From Sphingomonadales bacterium (GTDB lineage: Bacteria > Bacteroidota > Bacteroidia > Flavobacteriales_D > Crocinitomicaceae): DNA of 64,000 nt. Within the stretch, counting starts at the first letter, position 1; each line of letters begins with the position of its first letter. Positions 16,143 to 25,314 of this stretch are shown piece by piece. The stretch is taken from the NCBI GenBank assembly GCA_016872115.1, contig VHBC01000002.1:124001-188000 (forward strand), in the 5' to 3' direction. Both the position numbers and the translations under genes were made by a program. Below the pieces are notes generated by a model, which saw only the letters and a program-made list of their open reading frames with translations, did no database searches and had not been told where the DNA came from.

Positions 16143-17003
16143 TTATAGATTAAATAAGTGCTTTTCAGCATGATAAGAAGATCGGACCAATGGGCCACTT
16201 TCAACAAAACGGAAACCCATATCTAAACCCAATTGCTGATAATGCGCAAATTGCTCGGGCTCAATAAATTCAGCCACCGGCAAATGTTTAGGAGTTGGCT
16301 GAAGATATTGACCCAAAGTAAGAATATCGACCTGGACAGAACGCAAATCTTGCATGGTTTCAATGACTTCTTGTTCAGACTCACCCAAACCCAACATAAC
16401 ACCAGATTTAGTCCGCATCCCCCCTTTCTTGAGACGAAACAGCACCTCTAAACTTCTGTCATATTTCGCTTGAATACGCACTTGTTTGGTAAGGCGACGC
16501 ACTGTTTCTAGATTGTGTGAAACAATTTCTGGCGCAACATCGATGATTACTTGGAGGTTTTCCCAGTTACCTGCGAAATCAGGTATGAGCGTTTCTAAGG
16601 TTGTGCCCGGAGATTGTTGGCGAATAGCACGCACGGTTTGCGCCCAAATACTGGAGCCGCCATCTTTGAGATCATCGCGGTCAACGGAAGTGATTACGGC
16701 GTGCTTGACACCCATAATTTTAACGGAGTTGGCTACGCGTCCGGGTTCGAATTCATCTACTGCATCAGGCTTACCTGTTTGTACGCCGCAAAAACCACAA
16801 GATCTTGTACAAATATTACCGAGAATCATGAATGTAGCCGTACCTTCTCCCCAACACTCTCCCATGTTTGGACAGCTGCCACTCTCACAAATTGTATGCA
16901 ATTTGTGCGCATCGACCAGGCCACGGACTTTTCGGTAGTTTTCTCCGGTTGGCAGCTTGACTCTGAGCCATTTAGGCTTCTTGATACGGGTGGTTTCTTC
17001 CAT
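16143..17003 (-). CDS. lipA: Lipoyl synthase
   Basis: Radical SAM enzyme that inserts two sulfurs into octanoyl groups on E2 and GcvH proteins. 286 aa. The auxiliary-cluster cysteines are at 39, 44 and 50 ([12 protein letters not shown]) and the radical SAM CxxxCxxC at 65, 69 and 72 (CTRSCGFC). The conserved R-S-S-Y near the C-terminus supplies the auxiliary-cluster serine. Its ATG overlaps the stop of the upstream acyltransferase by one base, so the two are cotranscribed. lipB is not in the window. Confidence 0.96.
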   Translation of the reverse strand: MEETTRIKKPKWLRVKLPTGENYRKVRGLVDAHKLHTICESGSCPNMGECWGEGTATFMILGNICTRSCGFCGVQTGKPDAVDEFEPGRVANSVKIMGVKHAVITSVDRDDLKDGGSSIWAQTVRAIRQQSPGTTLETLIPDFAGNWENLQVIIDVAPEIVSHNLETVRRLTKQVRIQAKYDRSLEVLFRLKKGGMRTKSGVMLGLGESEQEVIETMQDLRSVQVDILTLGQYLQPTPKHLPVAEFIEPEQFAHYQQLGLDMGFRFVESGPLVRSSYHAEKHLFNL

Positions 17004-18307
17004 TAAAATTGAAATGTTTCTATTTGAGTAAGTAACGTTTCGCGTTGTTCAACAAGTGATTGCAGTTTTTGTGCGTTGTAACGCAAAGATTTTATAAGGA
17101 GGGTGGTATTTTTTCCAAATAAATAGTAACCAAGTGCCACAAAATGCATAGTCAAAAACAAGGTGATCCAAATCAAGGTATTCAAACATACATAGTATGA
17201 GGCCATTTTAAATAGGATCAGATTCCATATCGCAAGAATTACTAAAAGCATTATCATTTTAGTGGAGGACCAGAAAACACGGCGCTTCAATTTTTTCTCA
17301 ACAAAACGCTTCACAAAATAGGTTGGCAATCCAATTGGTATAAGACCGATAAGGAACAGTGGCAATTGAATGAGCCATTTGATATAGGTTTTTAGTTTCC
17401 AATGCTTTTCGATGGCAAACCAATAAAGTTCTGCTTCGGTTAAATTATTTGTTTCTAAGTTCTCAAAATAAGCGTTGAGGTCTTTTTGTAATACTTTTAA
17501 ATCGAGCGAAGTATCGTCGTTCAAACGCGCTGCTAATTGTTGAGAATACGCCCAACGTTGCTCGAGTGTGTATTGCTTGTCATAACAATGGACATTCATT
17601 CCTTCGCGATTGAGCATCATGATTTGCTCGTGCAATTGAAGATATTCATCTGAGCGCAAGTGCGTTATTTGTGCTTGCATACGGCTTTCTAACACTCTGT
17701 TGAGTTCCGAAATAACTTTACTCGGATTTTCTAGATAGGCTTCTTTGTAATCGTTCAAAATTATTGGCTCAGCTGCAGCGATGAGCACCTCACTACGCAT
17801 GATACCTGGATTGGTGTAATTGATGCCTAAACCTTGCACTTGAATTTCGTATTTCCAGTCGAGGTCTTCAAGGGCGGTGAAACCAATACGAATTGCCCCT
17901 TTTTTAATCGGTTTGAGGCGGCGCTCAAAAATGTCGTCAGTAAGGCCCTCTCCGAAGATGAGTAAATTGCGTTTTTTTGCGAGCGTTTCGGTGGCTTTCT
18001 TAAAAACTTTCTTATTCTTTTCTTGTGAATTACCACCGTCTTGCGCGCGGTAAATCGGAATCATTTGAGCCAGCCAAAAAAGTGGTTTGGTAAACCAATT
18101 GAAAACATCAGAACGGGTCATGAAATAAACTACTGGTTTGCGCATGCTTGAAATAACCAATGGGTCAAGAAATGCGGACGGGTGGTTGCTCACAAAGATG
18201 GTTCTGCCGAAAAGTTTACGACTCGGGCGTACCTCCCTAATGCGTCTAAAAAACAGGCGAAAGGAAAAACCTAGACCGATCCAAAAAATAAAATACAAGG
18301 GCCGCAT
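17003..18307 (-). CDS. Membrane glycerolipid acyltransferase, PlsC-like, with C-terminal transmembrane tail
   Basis: 434 aa. The acyltransferase core has the catalytic N-H-x4-D block (NHPSAFLD, residues 41-48). The usual F-P-E-G block is present in altered form as FGEGLTDD (about 130). An N-terminal transmembrane segment and three C-terminal ones (about 312-332, 348-385 and 390-410) anchor it. It is much longer than PlsC (about 240 aa), with an alpha-helical insertion (about 200-300). It probably acylates lysophosphatidate or a related lipid; the exact substrate is not deducible. It heads the operon with lipA. Confidence 0.82.
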   Translation of the reverse strand: MRPLYFIFWIGLGFSFRLFFRRIREVRPSRKLFGRTIFVSNHPSAFLDPLVISSMRKPVVYFMTRSDVFNWFTKPLFWLAQMIPIYRAQDGGNSQEKNKKVFKKATETLAKKRNLLIFGEGLTDDIFERRLKPIKKGAIRIGFTALEDLDWKYEIQVQGLGINYTNPGIMRSEVLIAAAEPIILNDYKEAYLENPSKVISELNRVLESRMQAQITHLRSDEYLQLHEQIMMLNREGMNVHCYDKQYTLEQRWAYSQQLAARLNDDTSLDLKVLQKDLNAYFENLETNNLTEAELYWFAIEKHWKLKTYIKWLIQLPLFLIGLIPIGLPTYFVKRFVEKKLKRRVFWSSTKMIMLLVILAIWNLILFKMASYYVCLNTLIWITLFLTMHFVALGYYLFGKNTTLLIKSLRYNAQKLQSLVEQRETLLTQIETFQF

Positions 18308-18310
18308 GCT

Positions 18311-18339
18311 GCGAAATTACCAATTTTAGATAATTTCGC
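18311..18339. promoter_or_regulatory. Mirror-image divergent minus-7 elements in an inverted repeat
   Basis: GCGAAATTA (18311-18319) and TAATTTCGC (18331-18339) are exact reverse complements. Each contains TAATTTCG reading outward. The minus-strand copy ends 3 bases before the acyltransferase ATG (18307) and the plus-strand copy 15 bases before the ddl ATG (18354). They may be back-to-back promoters, a shared operator, or both. Confidence 0.45.
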
Positions 18340-18353
18340 CTTAAAATAAACGC

Positions 18354-19271
18354 ATGAAGCGCATCGGACTCATCTGCGGAGGATTTTCTTCCGAATACAA
18401 TATCTCAATCAAAAGTGCTCAAACCATCCAGCAGCATTTCCCTGAGCATTTGAGTTGTATTTTAATTGAAATCGACAGATCTAATTGGCAAAGCAAACTG
18501 CAATCTTTGTCCGAAATTGATGCCGCCTTGATCTACACACACGGCGACCCAGGAGAAAACGGCAAAATTCAAGCCTACCTGGATATGCTGCAAATACCCT
18601 ATATCAACTCAGGAGTCCTCGCCTCTGCCCTCTCCTTTGATAAATGGTATTGTAATCAATTTTTAAAAGGCTTTGGATTTGCGGTGGCGCAATCTCAATT
18701 ATTTAGACACGGACAGGCTATAGATGCCCAAAAATTATGCGACCAATTAGGTCTTCCCTTATTTGTCAAGCCTTCGGATTCAGGCTCTAGCTTTGGTATT
18801 TCCAAAGTAAAAAACGTCGCTCAAGTGCATTCCGCCTTTGCGGCAGCGTTTAAGGAAGGTAGAACTGTAGTTGCTGAAGCATTTTTAGACGGTACCGAGG
18901 TCACTTGTGGTGTTTATCGTACGCAAAATGAAATTGTTGCGCTTCCCCTGACTGAGATTGTAAGCGAGACCGAATTTTTTGATTACGCCGCCAAATACGA
19001 CGGTAAATCAAAAGAAATTACGCCGGCAAGAATAGATGCAAAAGTTGCTGAGCAATTACAGCAACAGGCCAAAAAAATATATGAATTGCTGGGCTTGCGT
19101 TCAATTGCACGCATCGATTTTATGGTGGTAGCTAAGCAACCGCATGTAATTGAAGTCAACACAACCCCAGGATTTTCGCCCGCGAGTATTGTACCACAAA
19201 TGCTTAGTTGTGCTCAAGTCAGTATTAAAGATTTTTGGAAAGAAATTATTCAGGTTGAGCTTGGTATGTAG
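18354..19271 (+). CDS. ddl: D-alanine--D-alanine ligase
   Basis: ATP-grasp enzyme joining two D-Ala for peptidoglycan precursors in the cytoplasm. 305 aa. The N-terminal GGFSSEYNISIKSAQ carries the binding-site E-x-x-x-S. The ATP-grasp core includes FVKPSDSGSSFGISKV, the EAFLDGTEVTCGV segment, and metal/substrate residues in RIDFMV and EVNTTPGFSP near the C-terminus. The last 26 bases overlap, on the opposite strand, the 3' end of dacB, which acts on the D-Ala-D-Ala product. Confidence 0.95.
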   Translation: MKRIGLICGGFSSEYNISIKSAQTIQQHFPEHLSCILIEIDRSNWQSKLQSLSEIDAALIYTHGDPGENGKIQAYLDMLQIPYINSGVLASALSFDKWYCNQFLKGFGFAVAQSQLFRHGQAIDAQKLCDQLGLPLFVKPSDSGSSFGISKVKNVAQVHSAFAAAFKEGRTVVAEAFLDGTEVTCGVYRTQNEIVALPLTEIVSETEFFDYAAKYDGKSKEITPARIDAKVAEQLQQQAKKIYELLGLRSIARIDFMVVAKQPHVIEVNTTPGFSPASIVPQMLSCAQVSIKDFWKEIIQVELGM

Positions 19272-20706
19272 CCATAGCATTTAGAACCGGCTCTAACTTA
19301 CTAGTTATTGCCGCACCTGTAATCGCATAATCATTTGCAATAAGTGCAAAAGCAGCCCGACCACCGTTCGGCAAATCTACATAACCTGCATAGGCTTTGA
19401 TCCCTGTTATACTGCCGCTTTTGGCATAGACTTTCCCTTGGGCTGCCTGACCTTTACATAGATTTTTAACCGTTCCACTTATGCCAACAATAGGAAGACT
19501 AGCTAAATATGAGGAAAAATAACTTTGTTGGCATTGGACCCCTAATAATTGCGTGTATTGCGCAGCACTCATTCGATTTTCTTTTGACAAGCCACTGCCG
19601 TCTACAATCCGACACGGACCAATTTGCCATTGAGCAAGCAAACTATCCAAGACTATCAAGCTATGCTCATAAGTCCCTGATCCGCTGCATTTGTAGCCAA
19701 TTTGCAATAAATTTCCTTCGGCGAAAAGATTGATACTGCGTTGATTGGTATGAAAGACAATGTCTTTTAACGATTGGCCGTAAGTCGTATGGATTACTTT
19801 TTTGTCCGCGGGAAAAGGCCCCATCTGAAGAAACCGCGATGAGAAGGCGCCGCCATCGACACGAATGCCACCTGCCTGCAATTTTTGATATAGCAATTCG
19901 GCAAGCAAGCGCTCTGGATCTGGCATACTTGCCTTCACTTCATAAGCACTCCGATTTGCCGGTAGTTTGCCTTTAATAACCCGAGCATCTTCGAAAGGTA
20001 CGCCGTAAACAAATGTTTGATCAGAAGAAATCGCGGCAGCTACGGCTTCAATACGCAATTGGTAGTGCTGATCTGTTGGATACATACCTTTGAATAGCAA
20101 GGGTTTTCCTGCAGCACTGGTTTGAAAGTTGAGTTTAAGTGTGTTGTCAAAAAAATTAAGACCAAATGCCCCACAACCGTAGTAATTGCCCATATCAACC
20201 TGTTGCCAACCAAGTGGGCAGCTAAATGCACCAAAACTAGCGCCATCGGCAATGATTTGACCGGTGATATATTTGATGCCCTGCGATTGCAATACAGCAA
20301 GCCATTCGTCTAAAAAATAAAGTTCTTTTCCAGGCTGATTAAAATATCTTGAACCTAAAGAGACGTCTCCACCGCCAACAATACGCAAATTGCCATGCCA
20401 TATGCCGTTAGGTTGCATTTCTCCTTCCAAAACTAGTTGCGTTTGGGCGCGGTGATTTGGCCCCAAAACAGAAAGTGCAGCAGCTGTACTGACTATTTTG
20501 GTAATCGAAGCACCCGGAAGCGCTTGCCGAGGATTATAGGCTAAGAGGGTATCACCTGTCTGTAGGTCAATTGCACAAATACTCCAGTTTGTCCCGGTAA
20601 GTTGTGGATCTTGAACAAGTGAGTTTACTGTGTGTTGTAGCGGATATTGTGCGCAAAGCGCAGAAGAAAAACAAACCACAAACAGACGTAAAAGAGCTGT
20701 CATCAT
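19246..20706 (-). CDS. dacB: D-alanyl-D-alanine carboxypeptidase/endopeptidase (PBP4-type, S13)
   Basis: Periplasmic penicillin-binding protein that trims or cleaves D-Ala-containing cross-links. 486 aa from the ATG at 20706. Signal peptide MMTALLRLFVVCFSSALCAQ. Catalytic S-x-x-K is SITK (S67/K70); the S-x-N block is SGLSKENR; the KTG box is KSGSI. The large insertion between the first two motifs is typical of S13. The in-frame ATG at 20736 is rejected as start because an exact minus-7 element (20710-20717) lies between it and 20706. Tail-to-tail overlap with ddl. Confidence 0.92.
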   Translation of the reverse strand: MMTALLRLFVVCFSSALCAQYPLQHTVNSLVQDPQLTGTNWSICAIDLQTGDTLLAYNPRQALPGASITKIVSTAAALSVLGPNHRAQTQLVLEGEMQPNGIWHGNLRIVGGGDVSLGSRYFNQPGKELYFLDEWLAVLQSQGIKYITGQIIADGASFGAFSCPLGWQQVDMGNYYGCGAFGLNFFDNTLKLNFQTSAAGKPLLFKGMYPTDQHYQLRIEAVAAAISSDQTFVYGVPFEDARVIKGKLPANRSAYEVKASMPDPERLLAELLYQKLQAGGIRVDGGAFSSRFLQMGPFPADKKVIHTTYGQSLKDIVFHTNQRSINLFAEGNLLQIGYKCSGSGTYEHSLIVLDSLLAQWQIGPCRIVDGSGLSKENRMSAAQYTQLLGVQCQQSYFSSYLASLPIVGISGTVKNLCKGQAAQGKVYAKSGSITGIKAYAGYVDLPNGGRAAFALIANDYAITGAAITSKLEPVLNAMATYQAQPE

Positions 20707-20709
20707 CGA

Positions 20710-20736
20710 CAAATTTAATGTAATTTTACGTTCCAA
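20710..20736 (-). promoter_or_regulatory. dacB promoter, leaderless type
   Basis: On the minus strand TTG (20736-20734), 16 bases, then TAAATTTG (20717-20710), an exact TAnnTTTG match, ending 3 bases before the ATG at 20706. It overlaps the region upstream of the divergent rfbC start. Confidence 0.5.
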
Positions 20737-20746
20737 TTTGTTAGCT

Positions 20747-21298
20747 ATGTTCCGATTTCAAGAAGAAGCCCTCAGCGGACTCTACAGTATCTATCCAAGC
20801 GTTTTCAAGGATGAAAGGGGTTACTTCTTCGAGGCCTTTCAATCAGAAAAATACAATGTCATTACCGGAGGGCAAGAATTTGTCCAGGATAACATTTCTA
20901 AATCTTCAAAAGGCATCCTGCGGGGGCTGCATTTTCAAAAACCGCCGTTTGCCCAAGGCAAGCTCGTTCAGGTGCTGCAAGGTTCAGTTCTAGATATAGC
21001 GGTTGATCTTCGTCGCAATTCTGCAACCTATGGTCAATCTTTCAAAAAAATACTGAGCGCCGACAACGCCGTCCAACTCTATATTCCACCTGGTTTTGCC
21101 CACGGTTTTTATACCCTTGAGGACCACACGCTCTTTAGTTACAAGTGCACCGCACCTTACCATGCTGCTTCGGAAGGTTGCATCTTGTGGAATGACCCTG
21201 CCTTAAAAATCGACTGGGAACTTTTTGAGCTGCCTATTTTATCAGAAAAGGACAAATTGGGTGCTTCATTTTCAGATTTTGAAACACCATTTCTTTAG
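20747..21298 (+). CDS. rfbC: dTDP-4-dehydrorhamnose 3,5-epimerase
   Basis: Third enzyme of dTDP-L-rhamnose synthesis, a cupin-fold protein supplying surface polysaccharide sugars. 183 aa, the normal length, from the ATG at 20747; the open frame extends 5' into dacB, but MFRFQEEALSGLYSI is the family-like start. Catalytic His62 in GLHFQ, the F-V-Q-D-N-x-S-x-S block before it (about 45-53), and PPGFAHGFYTLEDH further on are all present. The rest of the rhamnose pathway (rfbA, B, D) is not in the window. It is followed after 9 bases by uvrA. Confidence 0.94.
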   Translation: MFRFQEEALSGLYSIYPSVFKDERGYFFEAFQSEKYNVITGGQEFVQDNISKSSKGILRGLHFQKPPFAQGKLVQVLQGSVLDIAVDLRRNSATYGQSFKKILSADNAVQLYIPPGFAHGFYTLEDHTLFSYKCTAPYHAASEGCILWNDPALKIDWELFELPILSEKDKLGASFSDFETPFL

Positions 21299-21307
21299 TC
21301 CATTATA

Positions 21308-24124
21308 ATGTCGAATCCTGAGCAAGAACTCATTCGTATTCAAGGAGCCAGAGAACACAATCTCAAAAATATCCACCTCGAAATTCCGCGTCAAAAACTT
21401 GTTGTACTCACGGGTCTAAGTGGTAGTGGAAAATCTTCGTTGGCTTTTGATACCATTTTTGCAGAAGGCCAACGGCGTTACCTAGATACCTTCTCAGCAT
21501 ATGTTCGTCAATTCATTGGTGGTCTGGAACGGCCAGATGTCGATAAAATTGATGGCCTGAGTCCTGTAATCGCAATCGAACAAAAAACGGTAGGCAGGTC
21601 TCCGCGTTCTACCGTTGGGACCATCACCGAACTTTACGATTTTTTCAGATTATTGTATGCGCGCACCGCGACAGCCTATTCTTACAGTACCAATGAACCC
21701 ATGGTTCAGTATTCTGAATTAGAAATTACCGAGCTCATTGAAAAACACTTCAACGGTAAAAAAGTCGCATTACTAGCGCCAAGGGTAAAGGGCAGAAAAG
21801 GGCATTACAGAGAGCTTTTTGAACAAATTCAGCGATTGGGATACATGCGTGTGAGAGTCGATGGCGAGCTGATCGAGCTCAGTAAACCTATCAAACTAGA
21901 TCGATACAAAACTCACGATATCGAGGTGGTTGTGGATCGATTTGTAGCGGGCCAGATTGATGCCAAACGCTGCCTTGAAACTGTTCAAACATGCCTCAAA
22001 CTAGGCGAAGGCTCCCTTATGGTGCTCGACCTCGAAAACGAACAAATCCGACACTTCAGCCGCTCACTTATGTGCCCAACAAGTGGCATATCCTATCCTG
22101 AACCTGAGCCTAACTTATTTTCTTTCAATTCGCCCTACGGCGCATGCACGGTTTGTAAAGGACTGGGAGAGGTCAGTGAAATGGATCAAGAAAAAATTAT
22201 TCCAGACCCGAATTTGTCGATTAAAAACGGGGGTCTCGCACCTCTTGGCGCATATAAAAGATCTTGGATTTTTGATAAAATCGAACGGATCCTGCAGACG
22301 CAGCATTTTAGCCTAAATACCCCCATTGCTGATCTCGATCAAAATATAATTGATTTGCTTTTGTACGGCAATGAAGACATGATTTTGGGCCCAGAAGAAA
22401 ACCAAGAACGCTTTGAAGGCCTAATTCACTTTTTAGGCAGACACGCCGAAGACTCGAGCACGGCTATTGAACGTTGGGCACAAGGATTTATGCATAAAAA
22501 AACGTGCTCAAGTTGCAATGGTTATCGCATAAAAAAAGAGGCACTGCACTTTAAAATTGGGCAAGAACACATCGGTGAACTCGCCCAAATGGATCTCCAA
22601 CAATTAAAAGATTGGTGCGACAAACTCCCCGAAATGCTGGGTACTGATGCGCAGTTTATCGGGAAGGAAATCATCAAAGAAATCAATGCGCGACTGAGTT
22701 TTATATTGGAGGTAGGTCTTGATTACCTCACCATGAATCGCAGCGCCAAAACATTATCTGGTGGCGAAGCACAACGCATTCGGTTGGCCACTCAAATTGG
22801 CACCGAACTTTTAAATGTACTTTATATCCTAGACGAACCATCCATAGGACTTCACCAACGCGACAACACCAAACTCATTCAATCATTGACCAAACTGCGC
22901 GATATCGGCAACACCGTTTTAGTGGTCGAGCACGATAAAGAAATGATGGAAGCAGCGGACTTTATTGTCGATATTGGTCCAGGGGCAGGTAGGCATGGCG
23001 GCGAAATCGTTTTTGCAGGTAGCTATTCCGAAATGTTAAAAGCGAATACGGTAACATCGGGTTACCTCAATGGCGATCTTCAAATTGAAATCCCTAAAGA
23101 AGTAAGAAAAGGAAACGGTATTTTCTTAGAGCTAACAGGAGCAAAAGGCCACAATCTTAAAAACATTAGTATTAAAATTCCGCTGGGCACCATGACATAC
23201 ATCACTGGCGTTAGTGGAAGCGGTAAGTCGTCGTTGATCAATCAGACACTTTTTCCGATCCTCATGAATCATTTTCATGACGCCATTCGCACCCCACTCC
23301 CCTTCAAAGAAATAAAAGGCCTAGAACACCTTGATAAAGTGATCGAAATTGACCAAAGCCCAATTGGACGCACCCCGCGCTCAAATCCGGTTACCTATAC
23401 AAAAGTATTCGACGAAATTCGGAGTCTTTTTGCAAGTATGCCCGAAGCACTGATTCGCGGCTACAAGCCGGGGCGTTTTTCTTTCAATGTGAACGGCGGT
23501 AAATGCGAAACCTGCAACGGTGGCGGTATGCGCCTCATCGAAATGAATTTTTTACCAGACGTTTATGTTGTTTGCGAACAATGCAACGGAAAGCGCTACA
23601 ACAACGAGACGCTAGAGGTGCGTTACAAAAGCAAAACCATTGCAGATGTTCTGCAAATGACAATTGCAGAAGGTTGTATTTTCTTTGAAAACCAACCAAA
23701 AATACACCGCATACTCCAAACCCTCAACGATGTAGGTTTGGGTTATGTGCAACTCGGGCAATCCTCTACCACTTTATCCGGTGGCGAAGCACAACGCATC
23801 AAATTAGCAGCTGAATTAGCCAAAAAATCAACGGGCAAAACAATCTACATTTTAGATGAACCTTCCACTGGCTTGCACTTCGAAGACATTCAGCTTTTGC
23901 TCAAAGTTTTGCAGCGCTTAGTCGACGAAGGGAACACTGTTTTAATCATCGAACACAACCTCGAAATGATCAAAACAGCCGACTACATTATCGATATCGG
24001 ACCCGAAGGAGGCCATCGGGGCGGCCATGTATTGTTCGAAGGAACACCTGCTCAAATGATCAAAAGCAAGCAAAATATCTCATACACCGCAAAATATTTG
24101 GCCCAAGAATTAAAAAAGCATTAA
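21308..24124 (+). CDS. uvrA: Excinuclease ABC subunit A
   Basis: DNA damage-recognition ATPase of nucleotide excision repair. 938 aa, normal length. Two ABC ATPase modules: Walker A GLSGSGKSS near residue 37 and GVSGSGKSS near 635. Each has its signature (LSGGEAQR, twice) and D-E-P Walker B (LDEPSIGLH and LDEPSTGLH). Zinc-binding cysteine pairs are present in the first insertion (CPTSG...CTVC), in SSCNGYR, and in the second module (CETCNGGG...CEQCNGKRY). uvrB and uvrC are not in the window. Confidence 0.97.
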   Translation: MSNPEQELIRIQGAREHNLKNIHLEIPRQKLVVLTGLSGSGKSSLAFDTIFAEGQRRYLDTFSAYVRQFIGGLERPDVDKIDGLSPVIAIEQKTVGRSPRSTVGTITELYDFFRLLYARTATAYSYSTNEPMVQYSELEITELIEKHFNGKKVALLAPRVKGRKGHYRELFEQIQRLGYMRVRVDGELIELSKPIKLDRYKTHDIEVVVDRFVAGQIDAKRCLETVQTCLKLGEGSLMVLDLENEQIRHFSRSLMCPTSGISYPEPEPNLFSFNSPYGACTVCKGLGEVSEMDQEKIIPDPNLSIKNGGLAPLGAYKRSWIFDKIERILQTQHFSLNTPIADLDQNIIDLLLYGNEDMILGPEENQERFEGLIHFLGRHAEDSSTAIERWAQGFMHKKTCSSCNGYRIKKEALHFKIGQEHIGELAQMDLQQLKDWCDKLPEMLGTDAQFIGKEIIKEINARLSFILEVGLDYLTMNRSAKTLSGGEAQRIRLATQIGTELLNVLYILDEPSIGLHQRDNTKLIQSLTKLRDIGNTVLVVEHDKEMMEAADFIVDIGPGAGRHGGEIVFAGSYSEMLKANTVTSGYLNGDLQIEIPKEVRKGNGIFLELTGAKGHNLKNISIKIPLGTMTYITGVSGSGKSSLINQTLFPILMNHFHDAIRTPLPFKEIKGLEHLDKVIEIDQSPIGRTPRSNPVTYTKVFDEIRSLFASMPEALIRGYKPGRFSFNVNGGKCETCNGGGMRLIEMNFLPDVYVVCEQCNGKRYNNETLEVRYKSKTIADVLQMTIAEGCIFFENQPKIHRILQTLNDVGLGYVQLGQSSTTLSGGEAQRIKLAAELAKKSTGKTIYILDEPSTGLHFEDIQLLLKVLQRLVDEGNTVLIIEHNLEMIKTADYIIDIGPEGGHRGGHVLFEGTPAQMIKSKQNISYTAKYLAQELKKH

Positions 24125-24129
24125 TTTTG
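24097..24129 (+). promoter_or_regulatory. Thioredoxin gene promoter
   Basis: TTTG (24097-24100), 21 bases, then TAATTTTG (24122-24129), an exact TAnnTTTG match overlapping the uvrA stop. The leader to the ATG at 24166 would be about 30 bases. Confidence 0.6.
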
Positions 24130-24165
24130 TCGCTCCTTAGTTAGTAACGACAAAAAAATTATAAA

Positions 24166-24483
24166 ATGGCAGTAGAAATTACAGACCAAAACTTCGAAGA
24201 GCTTGTCATGAAATCAGACAAGCCAGTGATCGTAGATTTTTGGGCAGAATGGTGTGGTCCTTGTCGCATGATCGGTCCGGTAATCGAAGAAATGCACAAT
24301 GAATATGAAGGCAAAGCACTTATCGGGAAAGTAAATGTAGATCACAACATGGGTGTTTCTGCTCAGTTTGGTGTTCGTTCTATTCCAACAATTCTTTTCA
24401 TCAAGAACGGTGAGGTAGTCGATAAATCTGTTGGTGCAGTACCCAAATCGGTACTCGCAGAGAAACTCGAAGCATTAATCTAA
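24166..24483 (+). CDS. trxA: Thioredoxin
   Basis: 105 aa cytoplasmic disulfide reductase. Active-site WCGPC at 29-33, preceded by V-I-V-D-F-W-A-E. The cis-proline segment (RSIPT) and the G-x-x-P-K-S-V near the C-terminus (GAVPKSVLAEKLE) are in place. It has its own promoter and a terminator directly after, so it is a single-gene unit. Confidence 0.96.
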   Translation: MAVEITDQNFEELVMKSDKPVIVDFWAEWCGPCRMIGPVIEEMHNEYEGKALIGKVNVDHNMGVSAQFGVRSIPTILFIKNGEVVDKSVGAVPKSVLAEKLEALI

Positions 24484-24489
24484 CAATTC

Positions 24490-24514
24490 AAAAGGGAGTT
24501 TGCTCCCTTTTTTT
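24490..24514 (+). terminator. trxA terminator
   Basis: Stem AAAAGGGAG, loop TTTG, CTCCCTTTT and a T-run, starting 7 bases after the trxA stop. Confidence 0.85.
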
Positions 24515-24519
24515 ATGCC

Positions 24520-25227
24520 ATGGAATCATTCTGGAGAAGACTTCGTTATTATGGACTTGGCTTCGGTCTTGGTCTCATTCTCACTTTTGGAATTTTCAAT
24601 ACAAGAGGTTGTAGCTGGATGCCTTCAAACCGTGTAAAAGAAAGTTTTGAGACCCGTATATGGCTCATGGATGCCCAACAAAAAAATGCATTTTTTGAGC
24701 AAAACCAATTCAGTACAGCATCTTTCTATAAAGCCATACAAAACGCAGAAGTATATTTTACTAAAAGTAAACGGCACGGCAAGCATAAAATTTATGTGCT
24801 TCAAATTGCCAACAAAAAAGGAAAAAAAATTCCTCTTCTGGCCAAATGCACCGATGATAGCTTTGTCATTGATTTCATTCCATACCGCAATAATTGGAAA
24901 CGGTTTGTAAAGCAAAAAATCAAAGCCCAGTATGGAAGTATCATCAGATGGCCTCAACAGAAAAACTTATTTTATATTTCCGAAGAGCGGGGCCTTCAAA
25001 ATCAATTCACGGCTCTTCAAATCAGCAATGGAGATAAGCTCAATACCTTCCTTAAAAAAAGTACTTTTGACTACACTAGAAGCGACTTTAAAGCCAATCC
25101 TAAACCACTTCATGTTTTCCGTTTGCGGCTGCCTCAAGCGCCAAATGCAGAATTCCTATCCTATTGTGTTTGGTATAAAGACAAGGCAAAAATTGTTGCC
25201 CTTCGCAGTCAAACCATAGACAAATAG
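24520..25227 (+). CDS. Single-pass membrane protein of the Bacteroidota RGCSW family (DUF4258-like)
   Basis: 235 aa, function unknown. One N-terminal transmembrane helix (about 9-28; YYGLGFGLGLILTFGIF), followed by RGCSWMPSNRV. From memory, this segment recurs in a Flavobacteriia family annotated with a DUF4258 region. The rest is basic, beta-rich and without recognisable catalytic residues. The start lies within the T-run end of the trxA terminator, so transcription probably comes from read-through or an unseen promoter. Confidence 0.6.
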   Translation: MESFWRRLRYYGLGFGLGLILTFGIFNTRGCSWMPSNRVKESFETRIWLMDAQQKNAFFEQNQFSTASFYKAIQNAEVYFTKSKRHGKHKIYVLQIANKKGKKIPLLAKCTDDSFVIDFIPYRNNWKRFVKQKIKAQYGSIIRWPQQKNLFYISEERGLQNQFTALQISNGDKLNTFLKKSTFDYTRSDFKANPKPLHVFRLRLPQAPNAEFLSYCVWYKDKAKIVALRSQTIDK

Positions 25228-25283
25228 CGTTAATCCACATCTTTGAGTCCAAAATTGTTTAAAAGTTACACGCAAAGCGTCGC

Positions 25284-25310
25284 TTGCTCTACAATGATTT
25301 TATAATTTTG
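25284..25310 (+). promoter_or_regulatory. Promoter of the lpxD operon, leaderless type
   Basis: TTG (25284-25286), 16 bases, TAATTTTG (25303-25310), an exact TAnnTTTG match, ending 4 bases before the lpxD ATG. Confidence 0.55.
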
Positions 25311-25314
25311 AATT

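Noticed and set aside
14096-16938. Long plus-strand open frames (14096-14356, 14603-14845, 16486-16938, 16614-17006)
   Set aside because: They lie opposite the T9SS BNR gene and lipA, both certain genes. Their translations are low-complexity or arginine/threonine-rich shadows.
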